The notes below the pieces were generated by a model. It worked only from the letters and a program-made list of their open reading frames with translations. It made no database searches and was not told where the DNA came from. Of a stretch of DNA of 64,000 bases, positions 11,411-22,096 are shown piece by piece (within the stretch, counting starts at the first letter, position 1; each line of letters begins with the position of its first letter). The DNA lies in the NCBI RefSeq assembly GCF_000185305.1, contig NZ_GL622200.1, forward strand, positions 97,359-161,358, in the 5' to 3' direction. The position numbers and the translations under genes are program-made. Source of the stretch: Aggregatibacter segnis ATCC 33393 (GTDB taxonomy: Bacteria > Pseudomonadota > Gammaproteobacteria > Enterobacterales > Pasteurellaceae).

Positions 11411-11506
11411 GCTAACCAAGCCGATTTAACTGCATTAACAACTACAGTTAATGGCAAAGCTAACCAAGCCGATTTAACTGCATTAACAACTACCGTTAAT
11501 GGTAAA
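11411..11506 (+). repeat. Two tandem 48-bp repeats in the adhesin gene
   Basis: Units 11411-11458 and 11459-11506 differ at only three positions and encode two copies of a 16-residue coiled-coil unit (ANQADLTALTTTVNGK). A third, degenerate copy follows. Because 48 is a multiple of three, copy-number change would lengthen or shorten the stalk without a frameshift. Confidence 0.85.
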
Positions 11507-12328
11507 GCTAGCCAAGGTGATCTAGATGCATTAAAAACTGATTTTGGTAACCACAAAACCACTACTGATAATGAGATTGATTTATTAAAAAAAGCAACTG
11601 ATAAATTAGGTTTAGGTACAGGTACTACTTACAACGGTATTAAATACTTCCGTGCAAATTCAACAGGAGCCGATGCTACAGCCGGTGGAACTGATGCTGT
11701 TGCAATTGGTCCAGACGCTAAAGCAGCTGGGAATAATACTGTTGCATTAGGTATGCACGCTTCTTCTTATGGTGCTGAGTCTGTTACTGTTGGTCATGGA
11801 GCAGCTGCATCAGGAACTGCCTCATCTTCAGTTGTGTTAGGTCATAATTCTCAAGCAGGCTCTAAATTAAGTGGCGAATTGATTTATGATGGTGCTCAAA
11901 AATATATTACTGGTGATGGTAAGAGTGGCATTGCAATCGGTGATACAGCAAAAAGCCGCGGTAATCAGAATATTGCCATCGGTAAAAATGCATTAACAAC
12001 AAATAAAGACGCATCTGAAACCTTTACTTCTGATAGTATCGCAATTGGTTCTGATGCTAAAACATTTGCAGCAAATTCTGCGATTGCTTTCGGTAAAGGT
12101 GCTCAAGTCGCTGTAGGTTCCGATTCTGCTATTGCAATGGGTGAAGGCGCTAAGGCTGAAGGTACGGATGCAATGTCAATTGGTCATGGTGCTGAAGCCA
12201 AGAAATCCGGTTTGTCAATTGGTCATGGTGCTCAATCTGAAGGTGAGGGTGCCGCTGCGTTTGGTAAAAATGCTAAATCTACTGGTAAAGGTGCGGTTGC
12301 TGTTGGTGAAAATGCAGAGGCTGCGCCA

Positions 12329-12331
12329 TGA
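12329..12331 (+). other. Premature TGA stop codon in the adhesin frame
   Basis: The frame reads ENAEAAP-stop-RTISIGQGAG, with head-repeat coding on both sides in the same frame. No insertion or deletion is needed to join the halves, so a single substitution (for example GGA or CGA to TGA) explains it. Confidence 0.9.
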
Positions 12332-15300
12332 AGAACAATCTCAATTGGTCAAGGTGCGGGTAAAGGCCAGGCTGCAGACCTTGTTGGTGATAAAAACGAG
12401 CACATCAATATTGGTGTGGACGCAGGTAAAGATGTTGACGGTCAACTTAATATTGGTATCGGTCAATCTGCCGGCTCAAATGTAAAAGGTAAAGGCAATA
12501 TCGCACTTGGACAAGGTGCCGGTAAATTCATTGGCGGAGCAAATAACAGTGTTAGTAATAACATTGCTATTGGTACATTAGCAAACTCCTATAACACCCC
12601 AACGGATATTGTAGAAAGCGTGGCAATCGGTATGAGTGCGCAGGCGAAAACAAGATCGGTTGCAGTAGGTACAGAAACTAAGGCTACCGGTCTCGACTCT
12701 GTTTCTATTGGTAATGGTGCTACGTCTACAGAGTCTGGCGGTGTAGCTATTGGTAATAATGCTGTGGCAAATGGTGAGAGTAATGTGGCATTAGGTCGTT
12801 CTTCTGTGGCGAATGATACAGCTGCGACAGGCTACCTTACCGGTACAACATCAACTAAAGTTGTTTCCGTAGGTAAATCTGATCTTTTACGTCGAGTTGT
12901 GAATGTGGCTGATGGTGCGGATGATCAAGATGCAGTGACCGTGAAGCAATTAAAAGAAGTGTCTAATGATGTTTTCAATAAAGTAAATTCAAAAATTAAT
13001 GGTCTTACAGGTGGTGGTGCAGGTATTAACTATGATGCTGCGCCAAGAACCACAACTGAAAACAGCGTTACTTTATCAAAAAATGATGGCAAAAAAACGC
13101 TCATTGGTAATGTCGCTGAAGGTACGAAAGACGATGATGCGGTAAACGTACAACAATTAAACAAAGTTGTTGATGCGAATAAAACGCACTATTTCAGTAC
13201 TAAAAATGCTGCGGCCATAGGTAACTTCAATAATGACGGTGCAAAAGGTGAAAAATCGTTAGCCGTTGGTATGGATGTTCATGCGAATGGAGCAACAAGT
13301 GTTGCTGTCGGTAATAATACAAGTGCTGAAGGTCTAGGCTCTATTGCAATCGGTGCGCTTTATAACGGTTCAGCGACATTAGATGACAATGTTGCTCAAA
13401 CATCGGTTCAAACTGTTGCTAAAAGTAGTACCGGTCAAGGCTTCCTATACAATACGGCGATCGGTGCAGGTTCAAGTACCGAAGGTAATAACTCTGTTGC
13501 AATCGGTTCATTAGCCAGAGTATCCACAAAACAGCAAAATATCTCTAGCCCGGATCGTGCAGTAGCGTTAGGTTACTACGCAACAGCATCCGCTTCCAAA
13601 GCCATTGCGATTGGTGAACGTGCTACTGCAAATGAATACCAAGGCACTGCATTGGGTAGCCAAGCAACTGCCACTGGTTCAGCATCAAACGCAATCGGTG
13701 CGGCTGCATTTGTTGGCGATAAGGGTGTAAACTCTATTGCAATGGGTACAAATCAACGTGTTAATGGTGCTAATTCCGGTAGTATCGGTTACGCAGGTAA
13801 ATTAGCTTTGACAACGACCGGTCGTAGTTTAGGCGGTACCTATGATCCAAATGCAACCTTAGTAACAGGTGAGGGTACTTATTCTATCGGTAACACCAAT
13901 AGCGAAATTCTTTCCAACCAATCCGGTGTATTTGGTAATGATAACTTTGTTCAAGCCAAAGAAAATATCCGTGTTGTAGGTAATAGCAATATTATTAGTA
14001 AAAACAACCAGACTCCAGTAGGTGGTGGTTCCCCAGTAGCAACATCATTGAAAAATGTCTATGTTACCGGTCATGGTAATAAGGTTGATGTTGGCGTTGC
14101 ACCGTTAGAAGATAGCAAAAATATTTTTGTAATGGGTGCCGGAAATATTATTGGCGATAGTTCCACTGCGAAAAATATTACCGATACTTACGTAATTGGT
14201 ACCGGAAATAAAGTGAGCGAGTCAAATGAATTGACCACGACTGATGACCCGTCAGATCCAGCTGCAACCAAAACCAAAATTGGTAAAGGTTATTTCATCT
14301 TAGGTAACAACGTTAATGCAACATTGCAAAACTCTGTTTACTTAGGTACAGAATCAGCCTTCATTAATGCAGGTGCGGTATCTTCAGGAAAAGGCAACTA
14401 CAGTCAGTTTAACTCTGCAGGTTTCCCAGCTTATCAGTACGCAGGTGGCGCACCAGTAGGTGTTGTTACGATTGGTAATGACACTCAAACTCGTCGTCTT
14501 CAAGGTGTTGCGGCTGGTTTAGTTGGTCCTCAAAGTACTGACGCAATCAATGGTAGCCAATTGTATGCACACACCCGTCCAATGGGATTTGTTGCGGATA
14601 ATTCCGGTGCAGAAGGAAAAAATCTTGATGGCTTAGCAATTGATGATACAAGTATCACTATGGCTAAACGTGCTGCCGGACAAGCACTTAAACTTAACGG
14701 TGGTGCCAAAGGGGTGCTTTCTGATGAAAATATCGGTACTGTTGTAAATGGTACAAACCAAGTTGATATCAAATTAGCCAAAGAACTGAAAAAATTAACA
14801 AGTGCTCAGTTCGGTGATGATAATGCCAATACTACGGTTAATAGTTCAGGTGTAACCATTAAAGATGGTCCAAGCTTTACTAAGAACTCTATCGATGCTA
14901 ACAATAACAAAATCACTAAAGTGGCAGCTGGTGATGTTAACGCAAACAGTACAGATGCGGTTAATGGTAGCCAATTAAACGAAGTGAAAGAAACCGCTGA
15001 AAAAGGCTGGAATCTTACTACGGCTGGATCTGCTGCTACTAAGCATAAGGTTGCACCGGGTACTGATGTCGATATTAGCTCTGCTGATAAAAATATTACT
15101 GTAAGTAATAATCAAGGCAACGTAACACTTACATTAAACAAGGATCTTAATCTCACCGAAGATGGAAGCGTTAAAGTTGGTGCTACTAAAGTGACTAAAG
15201 ATGGTGTCACCATTGAAAATGGTCCAAGTATGACAATTACTAACGGTATCAATGCAGGTGATAAGAAAATCACTAATGTTAAAGCAGGCGAAGCTGATAC

Positions 15301-17436
15301 TGATGCAGTGAATGTTGCTCAGTTGAATGAAGTAAAAAATGCAGCGGCAACAGCAGGTAAAGGTTGGACACTCAGTACAGGTAAAAATGATAACAACAAG
15401 TATGTTGTTAAACCTGAGGCTGAGGTCAACATCAGTGGTGATACAAATATCACTGTGACTCATGATCGTGGTAATGTAGAAGTTGCATTAAACAAAAACC
15501 TTGATCTTACTAAAGACGGCAGTGTCAAAATTGACCAAACGACCTTGAATAAAGATGGTTTAGCTGTTGGCACCAATGTAAAAGTGACTGACAAAGGGCT
15601 AACTGCTGGTGATGTGTCTGTGACAACTGACGGTATCAATGCGGGCAATAAGAAAATCACCAATGTGGCTGATGGCACAATTGTAGCAGACAGTAAAGAT
15701 GCCGTTAACGGTGGTCAGTTGCATAAAGTGAAAACTGATCTTGAGACTGCGGTTACAGCTGCGAAGACAGAAGTTGAAGCGGGTGAAAATGTTACCGTTA
15801 CTACTACAACAGGTGCTGGTAAACAGACCATTTACACCGTCTCTGCTAAAGATACTTCAGCCTCTGTTTCAAACGGTTCTGACATGATTAAAGTTGAAGC
15901 TGAAGCAGAAGCGAAAAAAGGCACTGTTCATGTAACAAACTATAAAGTTGACTTATCTGACAAAGCTAAAGCCGATATTCAAAAAGGTGTTGATGCTAAA
16001 ACTAAAGTCGATAATGAAGGTTTAACCTTCGCAACTGATGGTGGCAATACCAACGTACGTAAGTTGGGTGACACAGTTGGTGTGAAAGGCGATAACAATA
16101 TCACAACAAAAGCCAATGGTAATGATGTTAACGTGACGTTGAACAAAGAGTTGAAAGACTTAACAAGTGCTCAGTTTGTTAAGGATAACGACAGTACTAA
16201 GGTTGATAGTCAAGGCGTTACCATCACAGGTGGTCCAAGCATGACTAAGAACGGTATTGCGATGAATGACAAAGCAATTACTGGACTTGCGAGTGGTTTA
16301 GATGGTGTTACAGATGTCACTAAAGCACCAGACACTAAACTAAAAAATGCTGTCAATGTTGGTGATTTGAAAACTGTAGCGACAGATGCTTTCGGTTTGA
16401 AAGACAAAGCTGGTAACAAGGTTACACAAGACCTAGGTACTACGGCTCAAATTACCGGTGATGACAACATCAATACTAAAGTTGAAGAGCAACCAGTTGA
16501 TGGTAAGAAAACTGCGAAATTAACAGTTAGCTTAAATAACGAGATTACTCTCGGTGGTACAACTAAGGGTAACCAAGATGGAACTTTAGCGGTGAAAAGT
16601 GCTAACGATCAAAACAGCGTTACTTTAAACGGCAAAGACGGTTCTATCGATATTGATGGTGCAGATGCTAAAGGCAAGGTCACTGTTGCTCAAGGTGCAA
16701 CTGACGTAAATGGTGCAGCGGGTGAGAAGAAAACTCGTATCGTTTACGATGTTGACGGTGGTGCACGTGAATATGTAGCAACTTTAAATGACGGATTAAA
16801 ATTTGGAGCAAATGACGGTGCAGTTCATAAGGCCCCACTTAATACTCAAGTCGATATTAAAGGTGCTGCAACAAACACGGATTGGACTAAATTTGATGGC
16901 GGTAGCAATATTATGACCAAAGTCGAAGGAAACACCGTGACTGTAGGCTTGGCAAAAGATGTTAATGTCAATAGCGTTACTGCAACTGAACACGTGACTG
17001 TTGGTGGTACTACCAAAATCACCAATGATGGCGTAACCATTCAAGATGGTCCAAGCATGACGAAGAGCAATGGTATCGACGCCAGCAATATGACCATCAA
17101 AAATGTTGCACCAGGCGTGAACAATACCGATGCAGCGAATGTTGGACAATTACGCATTCTTGAAGGCAAGGTTAACCGTGTTGACAGAAATCTGCGTGCC
17201 GGTGTAGCAGGTGCTAACGCAGCGGCATCTTTACCGCAAGCTTACTTGCCGGGTAAAAACATGGTTGCTGTTTCTGCCGGTACTTACCGTGGTGAAGGCG
17301 CGATTGCATTAGGTGTATCCCGCGTTTCTGATAACGGTAAAGTTGTGGTGAAATTGACTGGTAACAGCGACACCCGTGGCAACTTTGGTGCTGGTGTAGG
17401 TGCGGGCTACCAATGGTAATACCGTTCGCTTAATGA

Positions 17437-17469
17437 AAATAGGGAAGCGATATAGCTTTCCTATTTTTT
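17437..17469 (+). terminator. Terminator after the adhesin gene
   Basis: AATAGG-G-AAGC pairs with GCTT-T-CCTATT, followed by a T run, 18 bases after the adhesin stop. It would uncouple most transcription of the downstream lipoprotein gene. Confidence 0.75.
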
Positions 17470-17505
17470 GAAGGCATACCAAGGTGAATTTCACGATAAA
17501 AATCG

Positions 17506-17515
17506 ACCGCACTTT
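17506..17515 (-). repeat. DNA uptake signal between adhesin and tpgA-like gene
   Basis: ACCGCACTTT with AT-rich flank in the 199-base gap. Confidence 0.85.
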
Positions 17516-17618
17516 TATGTGCAATCCGGTTAAATAATGTGATTTCCCTTGGTAACCAAAGAGAAGCAACCCAAGGTTGAAACAAACAACTATTTTATGA
17601 ATTCTACGAGGTGAAGAG

Positions 17619-18440
17619 ATGACCTTAGCAAAAATGTTATTATCAACTATCGCTGCAACTATGTTGGTTGCTTGCGGTAACTTAAGTCACGTATCTAAAG
17701 ATGGCGCACCGGTGGAGAACACCCAATTAGTGTGGCCTAAAGTTGAAGATTCCACATTTAATCATGACGGCAGCCAATACGGTTCTTGGCCGAACTGGGA
17801 TAACGTTCGCATGATTGAAAAAGGCATGAATAAAGATCAACTTTATTATTTGATCGGTCGCCCGCATTTTGCGGAAGGCTTATTCGGCGTGCGCGAATGG
17901 GATTACGTGTTTAACTACCGTGAAAACGGTGCAAATAAAGTATGCCAATTTAAAGTATTGTTCGATTCTGAGATGAACGCACAAAATTTCTATTGGTATC
18001 CAAACGGCTGTAACAGCAACTATTCTTTCAGTTTGTCCGGCGATTTCTTGTTTGATTTTAACAAGGACACATTGACTGCACAAGGTGTAGAAGTGATTGA
18101 CAATATTGCACAGCAGTTAAAATCTGCTAAAGCAAAAGAAGTCACTGTTGACGGCTATACCGATCGCTTAGGTTCTGATCGTTATAATTTAGCTTTATCA
18201 CAACGTCGTGCAGACCGCGTGAAAGCGCGTTTAGCTGAATTAGGCTTAAAAGCGCACATCGTAGCTATCGGACACGGTAAAGCAAATCAAGTGAAAGCTT
18301 GTGATGGCAGTGGTCAAGCACTAAAAGATTGCTTAGCACCTAACCGTCGAGTAGAGATTTCCTCTTCCGGTTCGTTGGTAAAAGCCGAAGGCACGAAAAC
18401 GATGGGTAAAACAGGTCCTGCACCGTTATACTCAAAATAA
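17619..18440 (+). CDS. tpgA: Outer-membrane lipoprotein with SmpA/OmlA and OmpA domains, TpgA-like
   Basis: Encodes 273 residues. The lipobox LVAC places the lipidated cysteine at residue 19, with Gly at +2 favouring the outer membrane. Residues about 60-125 form a BamE-like SmpA/OmlA domain (MIEKGMNKDQLYYLIGRPHF...REWDYVFNY). Residues about 140-255 are an OmpA-type peptidoglycan-binding domain (FDFNKDTLTAQG, VDGYTDRLGSDRYNLALSQRRAD, PNRRVEI). This architecture and position directly after a trimeric autotransporter match TpgA of Acinetobacter, which anchors the fibre to peptidoglycan and aids its surface assembly. GAGGTGAAGAG precedes the ATG. The gene is intact although its presumed partner is interrupted. 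Confidence 0.85.
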   Translation: MTLAKMLLSTIAATMLVACGNLSHVSKDGAPVENTQLVWPKVEDSTFNHDGSQYGSWPNWDNVRMIEKGMNKDQLYYLIGRPHFAEGLFGVREWDYVFNYRENGANKVCQFKVLFDSEMNAQNFYWYPNGCNSNYSFSLSGDFLFDFNKDTLTAQGVEVIDNIAQQLKSAKAKEVTVDGYTDRLGSDRYNLALSQRRADRVKARLAELGLKAHIVAIGHGKANQVKACDGSGQALKDCLAPNRRVEISSSGSLVKAEGTKTMGKTGPAPLYSK

Positions 18441-18446
18441 AATGCT

Positions 18447-18475
18447 AAAAAAAGCCTCTTAACGGAGGCTTTTTT
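18447..18475 (+). terminator. Terminator of the tpgA-like gene
   Basis: AAAAAAGCCTC and GAGGCTTTTTT form a stem closed by a short loop, with T run, a few bases after the stop. Confidence 0.9.
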
Positions 18476-18501
18476 ATTGCCATTGATTTGATACAGACAA
18501 T

Positions 18502-18546
18502 AAAAAGAGCGGTCGAAATTCATGGTGTTTTTCGACCGCTCTTTTT
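18502..18546. terminator. Palindrome of an uptake-signal variant, terminator of udp
   Basis: AAAAAGAGCGGTCGAAA and its exact inverted copy face each other across about 12 bases, with A/T tracts outside. The core AAAGAGCGGT differs from the uptake signal by one base. It lies between convergent tpgA-like and udp genes and can terminate both directions. Confidence 0.8.
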
Positions 18547-18575
18547 ATGCGATAAGCCCTGGTGACTTACGTCAA

Positions 18576-19334
18576 TTATACTAACAAGCCTGCCGCTTTC
18601 ACTACCACATGAATGGCGGTTTCTTCCGTGGATTGAATCGTCGCCTCATTCGGGATTTCTTGTTGGGTGCGGTTGACGATAGCACCTGCGATCATGCCGG
18701 CACGCAAACCCAGTGCGGAGCACATGGTGAACAAGGTGGCAGATTCCATTTCGTAGTTCATTACGTTCAATTCTTGCCATTGTTTTAATGAACCTTGGAA
18801 ATGACGACAAATTTTGCCGGTGTAGGTGTCATAACGTTCTTGTCCCGGGTAGAAAGTGTCGGAAGAGGCGGTGATACCCACATGGACGGCATCGCCGACT
18901 TCTTCTTTGGCGACTTTGTAAAGGGCTTCGGTACATTCAAAGTTTGCTACCGCCGGATATTCCAATGGGGCGAAATGGCGGCTGGCGCCATCGAGACGTA
19001 CAGCACCGGTTGTCACTAATAAATCACCGACGTTAATGTGCGGTTGGATGGCGCCGGTTGTACCGATACGTAAGAAAGTACGCACACCGAGTTGGGCTAG
19101 TTCTTCTACCGCGATGGAAACGGACGGGCCGCCAATACCGGTGGAACATACGACCACCGCGTGTTCCTCAATATAGCCGAGCCAAGAGGTAAATTCGCGG
19201 GTGGAGGCGAGGAATTTTGGGCGATCTAATAAGCGTGCAATGCGTTCCACACGCTCCGGCGCGCCCGGGACGATGGCTAATTGAGCCCCATCTAACATGG
19301 CTTTCGTTAAGCCAAGGTGAAAGACTTCTGACAT
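18576..19334 (-). CDS. udp: Uridine phosphorylase Udp
   Basis: Encodes 252 residues. Udp converts uridine and phosphate to uracil and ribose-1-phosphate in the cytoplasm. Family signatures are [28 protein letters not shown] near 90, RIGTTGAIQ near 110, [15 protein letters not shown] near 165 and [11 protein letters not shown] near 198. The frame extends 15 codons upstream, but GGAGGATGTT immediately before 19334 and the family start MSEVFHLG fix the start. asnC lies just upstream on the same strand (28 bases), so some co-transcription is possible. Confidence 0.95.
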   Translation of the reverse strand: MSEVFHLGLTKAMLDGAQLAIVPGAPERVERIARLLDRPKFLASTREFTSWLGYIEEHAVVVCSTGIGGPSVSIAVEELAQLGVRTFLRIGTTGAIQPHINVGDLLVTTGAVRLDGASRHFAPLEYPAVANFECTEALYKVAKEEVGDAVHVGITASSDTFYPGQERYDTYTGKICRHFQGSLKQWQELNVMNYEMESATLFTMCSALGLRAGMIAGAIVNRTQQEIPNEATIQSTEETAIHVVVKAAGLLV

Positions 19335-19362
19335 AACATCCTCCTTTCTTGTTCTTTGTTTT

Positions 19363-19815
19363 TTACGGTTTAATATCACGCAAAATCGGATTCTGCATGG
19401 AAATTAAGGTTTCTGTGGATTGAATCTCATCGATTAATTGAATTTTTGCCGACAAGACTAAATGCAGTTCGGCAATCGTGTGCGTCATGACTTTAATGAA
19501 AATGGAATAATTGCCGGTGGTGTAATAGGCTTCCACCACTTCATCAATGGCTTCCAGCTTTTTGATCACCTTGTCGTAATCTTTTGCCGATTTCAAAATA
19601 ATGCCAATGAAACCGCAAACATCATAACCTAGTTTGCGTTCATTGATTTTCACTTTTGTCCCTTCAATAATGCCTGACTGGCGCATTTTTTCCACCCGAA
19701 CATGAATGGTGCCGGGGCTAACACCAAAATTTTTCGCCATTTCTGCATAAGGGGTTCGGGCATCTTTGGTTAATACACGCAATATTTGTTGATCTAAATT
19801 GTCGATATTGTGCAT
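19363..19815 (-). CDS. asnC: Transcriptional regulator AsnC
   Basis: Encodes 150 residues, the normal size of the Lrp/AsnC family. An N-terminal helix-turn-helix ([23 protein letters not shown]...[13 protein letters not shown]) is followed by a ligand-binding RAM domain ([10 protein letters not shown]..., [13 protein letters not shown]). AsnC senses asparagine and activates asnA. It is divergent from asnA across a 171-base gap, the classical asnC-asnA arrangement. AAAGGAG precedes the ATG. Confidence 0.95.
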   Translation of the reverse strand: MHNIDNLDQQILRVLTKDARTPYAEMAKNFGVSPGTIHVRVEKMRQSGIIEGTKVKINERKLGYDVCGFIGIILKSAKDYDKVIKKLEAIDEVVEAYYTTGNYSIFIKVMTHTIAELHLVLSAKIQLIDEIQSTETLISMQNPILRDIKP

Positions 19816-19986
19816 AACACACTCCTTTGTTTTAAAAACTCTAAATAATTATATTATTTTTTAGATGTTATTTAAATAATGATGAAGTTTCTTTAATTCT
19901 GGCTAAATTGTGTTGCATTAACCCTAAAGAATGGGGAGAATCTACCGCATTCATGTAGAAACGTTAAATAATATAGGGTAAAAACA

Positions 19987-20979
19987 ATGAAAAAGACATT
20001 TATTTTGCAACAACAAGAGATTAGTTTTGTAAAAAATACATTTACTCAAAACCTCATCGAGCAATTAGGCATCATCGAAGTTCAAGGCCCAATCTTAAGT
20101 CAGGTTGGTAATGGCATGCAAGATAACCTTTCCGGTATTGAAAAAGCGGTTCAAGTGCATGTAAAACAAATCCCAAATGCGGTGTTTGAAGTGGTTCACT
20201 CTTTGGCAAAATGGAAACGTCATACATTAGCCCGTTTTCATTTTAGAGAAGGCGAAGGCTTGTTTGTACATATGAAAGCGTTGCGTCCGGACGAAGATTC
20301 GTTAGATGCGACCCACTCCGTTTATGTGGACCAATGGGACTGGGAGAAAGTGATTCCGGAAGGTCGTCGCAATTTCGCCTATTTAAAAGAAACCGTGAAT
20401 TCGATTTATCGTGCGATTCGCTTAACAGAATTGGCGGTGGAAGCCCGTTTTGATATTCCATCCGTGCTACCAAAACACATTACTTTCGTACACAGTGAAG
20501 ACCTCGTGAAACGTTATCCAAACATGAGCGGCAAAGAGCGTGAAAATGCGATCTGTAAAGAATACGGTGCAGTTTTCTTAGTCGGTATCGGCGGTAAATT
20601 GTCTGACGGCAAGCCACACGATGGACGTGCGCCGGATTACGATGACTGGACAACAGAGTCAGAAAACGGCTACAAAGGCTTGAACGGTGATATTTTGGTT
20701 TGGAACGACCAACTTGGCAAAGCGTTTGAACTATCTTCTATGGGGATTCGTGTAGATGAAGCGGCGTTACGTTTACAAGTGAGTTTAACCGGTGATGAAG
20801 ACCGTCTAAATATGGATTGGCACCAAGAATTATTGCAAGGCAAATTGCCGTTAAGTATTGGTGGCGGTATCGGTCAATCTCGTTTGGCAATGTTGTTATT
20901 ACGTAAAAAACATATCGGTGAAGTGCAATCCAGCGTTTGGCCGAAAGAAATGTTAGAAGAATATCAACATATTCTGTAA
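19987..20979 (+). CDS. asnA: Aspartate-ammonia ligase (asparagine synthetase A)
   Basis: Encodes 330 residues as in E. coli. AsnA makes asparagine from aspartate, ammonia and ATP and has a class II aminoacyl-tRNA synthetase fold. Visible features are [19 protein letters not shown] near residue 33, the [10 protein letters not shown] segment, VYVDQWDWE near 115, and the C-terminal motif [16 protein letters not shown] near 293 typical of class II motif 3. It is divergently transcribed from asnC, which is its likely activator. Two tandem terminators follow. Confidence 0.97.
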   Translation: MKKTFILQQQEISFVKNTFTQNLIEQLGIIEVQGPILSQVGNGMQDNLSGIEKAVQVHVKQIPNAVFEVVHSLAKWKRHTLARFHFREGEGLFVHMKALRPDEDSLDATHSVYVDQWDWEKVIPEGRRNFAYLKETVNSIYRAIRLTELAVEARFDIPSVLPKHITFVHSEDLVKRYPNMSGKERENAICKEYGAVFLVGIGGKLSDGKPHDGRAPDYDDWTTESENGYKGLNGDILVWNDQLGKAFELSSMGIRVDEAALRLQVSLTGDEDRLNMDWHQELLQGKLPLSIGGGIGQSRLAMLLLRKKHIGEVQSSVWPKEMLEEYQHIL

Positions 20980-20985
20980 TAGATG

Positions 20986-21037
20986 AAAAAGTGCGGTGGA
21001 TTTGAAAAACGTTTTTTTAATCCACCGCACTTTTTTT
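20986..21037 (+). terminator. Terminator of asnA built from inverted uptake signals
   Basis: AAAAAGTGCGGTGGATT is repeated in inverted form as AATCCACCGCACTTTTT after a 17-base loop, ending in a T run. Two full uptake signals thus form the stem of a rho-independent terminator. Confidence 0.88.
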
Positions 21038-21059
21038 GTTCTATAACTGATTTACTGAT

Positions 21060-21088
21060 GGCACGCATTTTCTCATGCGTGCTTTTTT
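21060..21088 (+). terminator. Second terminator downstream of asnA
   Basis: GCACGCAT and ATGCGTGC form a GC-rich stem with a short loop, followed by six T. It backs up the uptake-signal hairpin 20 bases upstream. Confidence 0.8.
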
Positions 21089-21110
21089 ACATCTAAAACT
21101 GACCGCACTT

Positions 21111-22094
21111 TTACTCTTCTACAAACCCTAATGCGGTTTCTACCACGTCAATGCCGGCGCCGGCTTTGTAGGCGTTTTCGCTTAAATAACGACGCCATTG
21201 GCGTGCGCCTTTGCAGTGTTGGAAGGCACCGAGCATGTGGCGCACGATATGATTCAGATAGACGCCTTGGCTGAGTTGCTGTTCGATGTATGGAAACATG
21301 TTTTCCACCGCTTGGCGTGGGGTGATAATCGGGGCATTTGCGTCAAACAATGTGTGATCGATATGACCGAGCAATGCGGGATTTTGATAGGCTTCGCGCC
21401 CCACCATGACACCATCTACATACTTCAAGTGCTGTTGCATTTCTTCAGTGGTTTTAATGCCACCGTTGATGCTGATGAGCAAATGGGGAAAATCCTGTTT
21501 TAGTTGATACACACGTTCGTAATTTAGCGGCGGAATTTCACGATTTTGTTTCGGGCTTAAACCGGATAACCACGCTTTACGGGCATGCACGATAAATTCC
21601 TGACAGCCGGCTTGGTGTACTTTTTGGACAAAATCACATAGAAAATCATAGCTGTCAAAATCATCAATGCCGATGCGGGTTTTTACGGTGACGGGAATGT
21701 GCACCGCACTTTGCATTTGTTGTACGCACTCTGCAACCAGTTCCGCGTTTGCCATTAAACACGCACCGAACATACCGTTTTGTACACGATCGGATGGGCA
21801 ACCTACGTTCAAATTGATTTCTTGGTAACCACGCTGTTGCGCTAATTGAGCGCAATGTTGAAGTTGTTCCGGATCGCTGCCGCCCAGTTGCAACGCCACC
21901 GGGTTTTCTGCCGTATCAAAATCAAGGTGATCATATTTGGCATGAATGATGGCTTGGGTGGTCACCATTTCCGTATAAAGCAAGGCGTGCCGGGAAAATT
22001 GGCGGTGGAAATAACGGCAATGGCGCGTTGTCCAATCCAGCATGGGCGCGACGGCAAAGCGTCCTCGGTAAAAGTGCGGTTGATTTTGGGACAT
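21111..22094 (-). CDS. dusA: tRNA-dihydrouridine synthase A
   Basis: Encodes 327 residues. DusA reduces uridine in the D loop of tRNA (U20/U20a) with FMN and NADPH. TIM-barrel signatures are [17 protein letters not shown] near residue 14, [12 protein letters not shown] near 68, the [21 protein letters not shown] motif near 95 that carries the catalytic cysteine in GCPS, and VKTRIGID near 138. The sequence is of the DusA rather than DusB/C class. It begins two bases after the clcA stop, so translational coupling is likely. Confidence 0.95.
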   Translation of the reverse strand: MSQNQPHFYRGRFAVAPMLDWTTRHCRYFHRQFSRHALLYTEMVTTQAIIHAKYDHLDFDTAENPVALQLGGSDPEQLQHCAQLAQQRGYQEINLNVGCPSDRVQNGMFGACLMANAELVAECVQQMQSAVHIPVTVKTRIGIDDFDSYDFLCDFVQKVHQAGCQEFIVHARKAWLSGLSPKQNREIPPLNYERVYQLKQDFPHLLISINGGIKTTEEMQQHLKYVDGVMVGREAYQNPALLGHIDHTLFDANAPIITPRQAVENMFPYIEQQLSQGVYLNHIVRHMLGAFQHCKGARQWRRYLSENAYKAGAGIDVVETALGFVEE

Positions 22095-22096
22095 TT

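Larger units (their letters stand above)
11060..17419 (+). pseudogene. Trimeric autotransporter adhesin (YadA/Hia type), interrupted by an in-frame TGA
   Basis: One continuous reading frame of 2119 codons except for TGA at 12329-12331. Residues 1-65 are an extended signal peptide (MNNIYKVIWSK...VSELA) with cleavage near VFA-AD. A short coiled-coil with two near-identical 16-residue repeats follows, then many YadA-head repeats of AIG-type 14-mers (about residues 210-1160), stalk modules with DAVNGSQL necks and V-I-x-DGPSMT motifs, and a C-terminal YadA anchor (NRVDRNLRAG ... GAGVGAGYQW) that forms the outer-membrane barrel. AGGAGA precedes the ATG. The upstream piece (423 residues) lacks the anchor; the downstream piece lacks a signal peptide and a credible start (only GTG at 12416). 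A 2119-residue surface adhesin similar in size to EmaA of Aggregatibacter is inferred for the ancestor. A sequencing error or a strain-specific nonsense change are both possible. Confidence 0.88.

Noticed and set aside
10999-11562. Open frame of 187 codons on the minus strand opposite the adhesin N-terminus
   Set aside because: It mirrors the repetitive adhesin codons (repeated ALPLTVVVNAVKSAWL), has no ribosome-binding site and no family features.
12132-12485. 117-codon frame across the premature stop in another frame
   Set aside because: It reads the head repeats out of frame as low-complexity Leu/Val/Lys sequence; a frameshift does not restore the adhesin.
14860-17110. Repeated short sequences resembling a CRISPR or satellite array
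   Set aside because: They are imperfect coding repeats of the autotransporter stalk (GPSMT and DAVN..QL modules) with irregular spacing and no cas genes.
12416-17419. Separate gene starting at GTG 12416
   Set aside because: The start is simply the first in-frame GTG after the TGA; it has no ribosome-binding site or signal peptide and the same frame continues from upstream.
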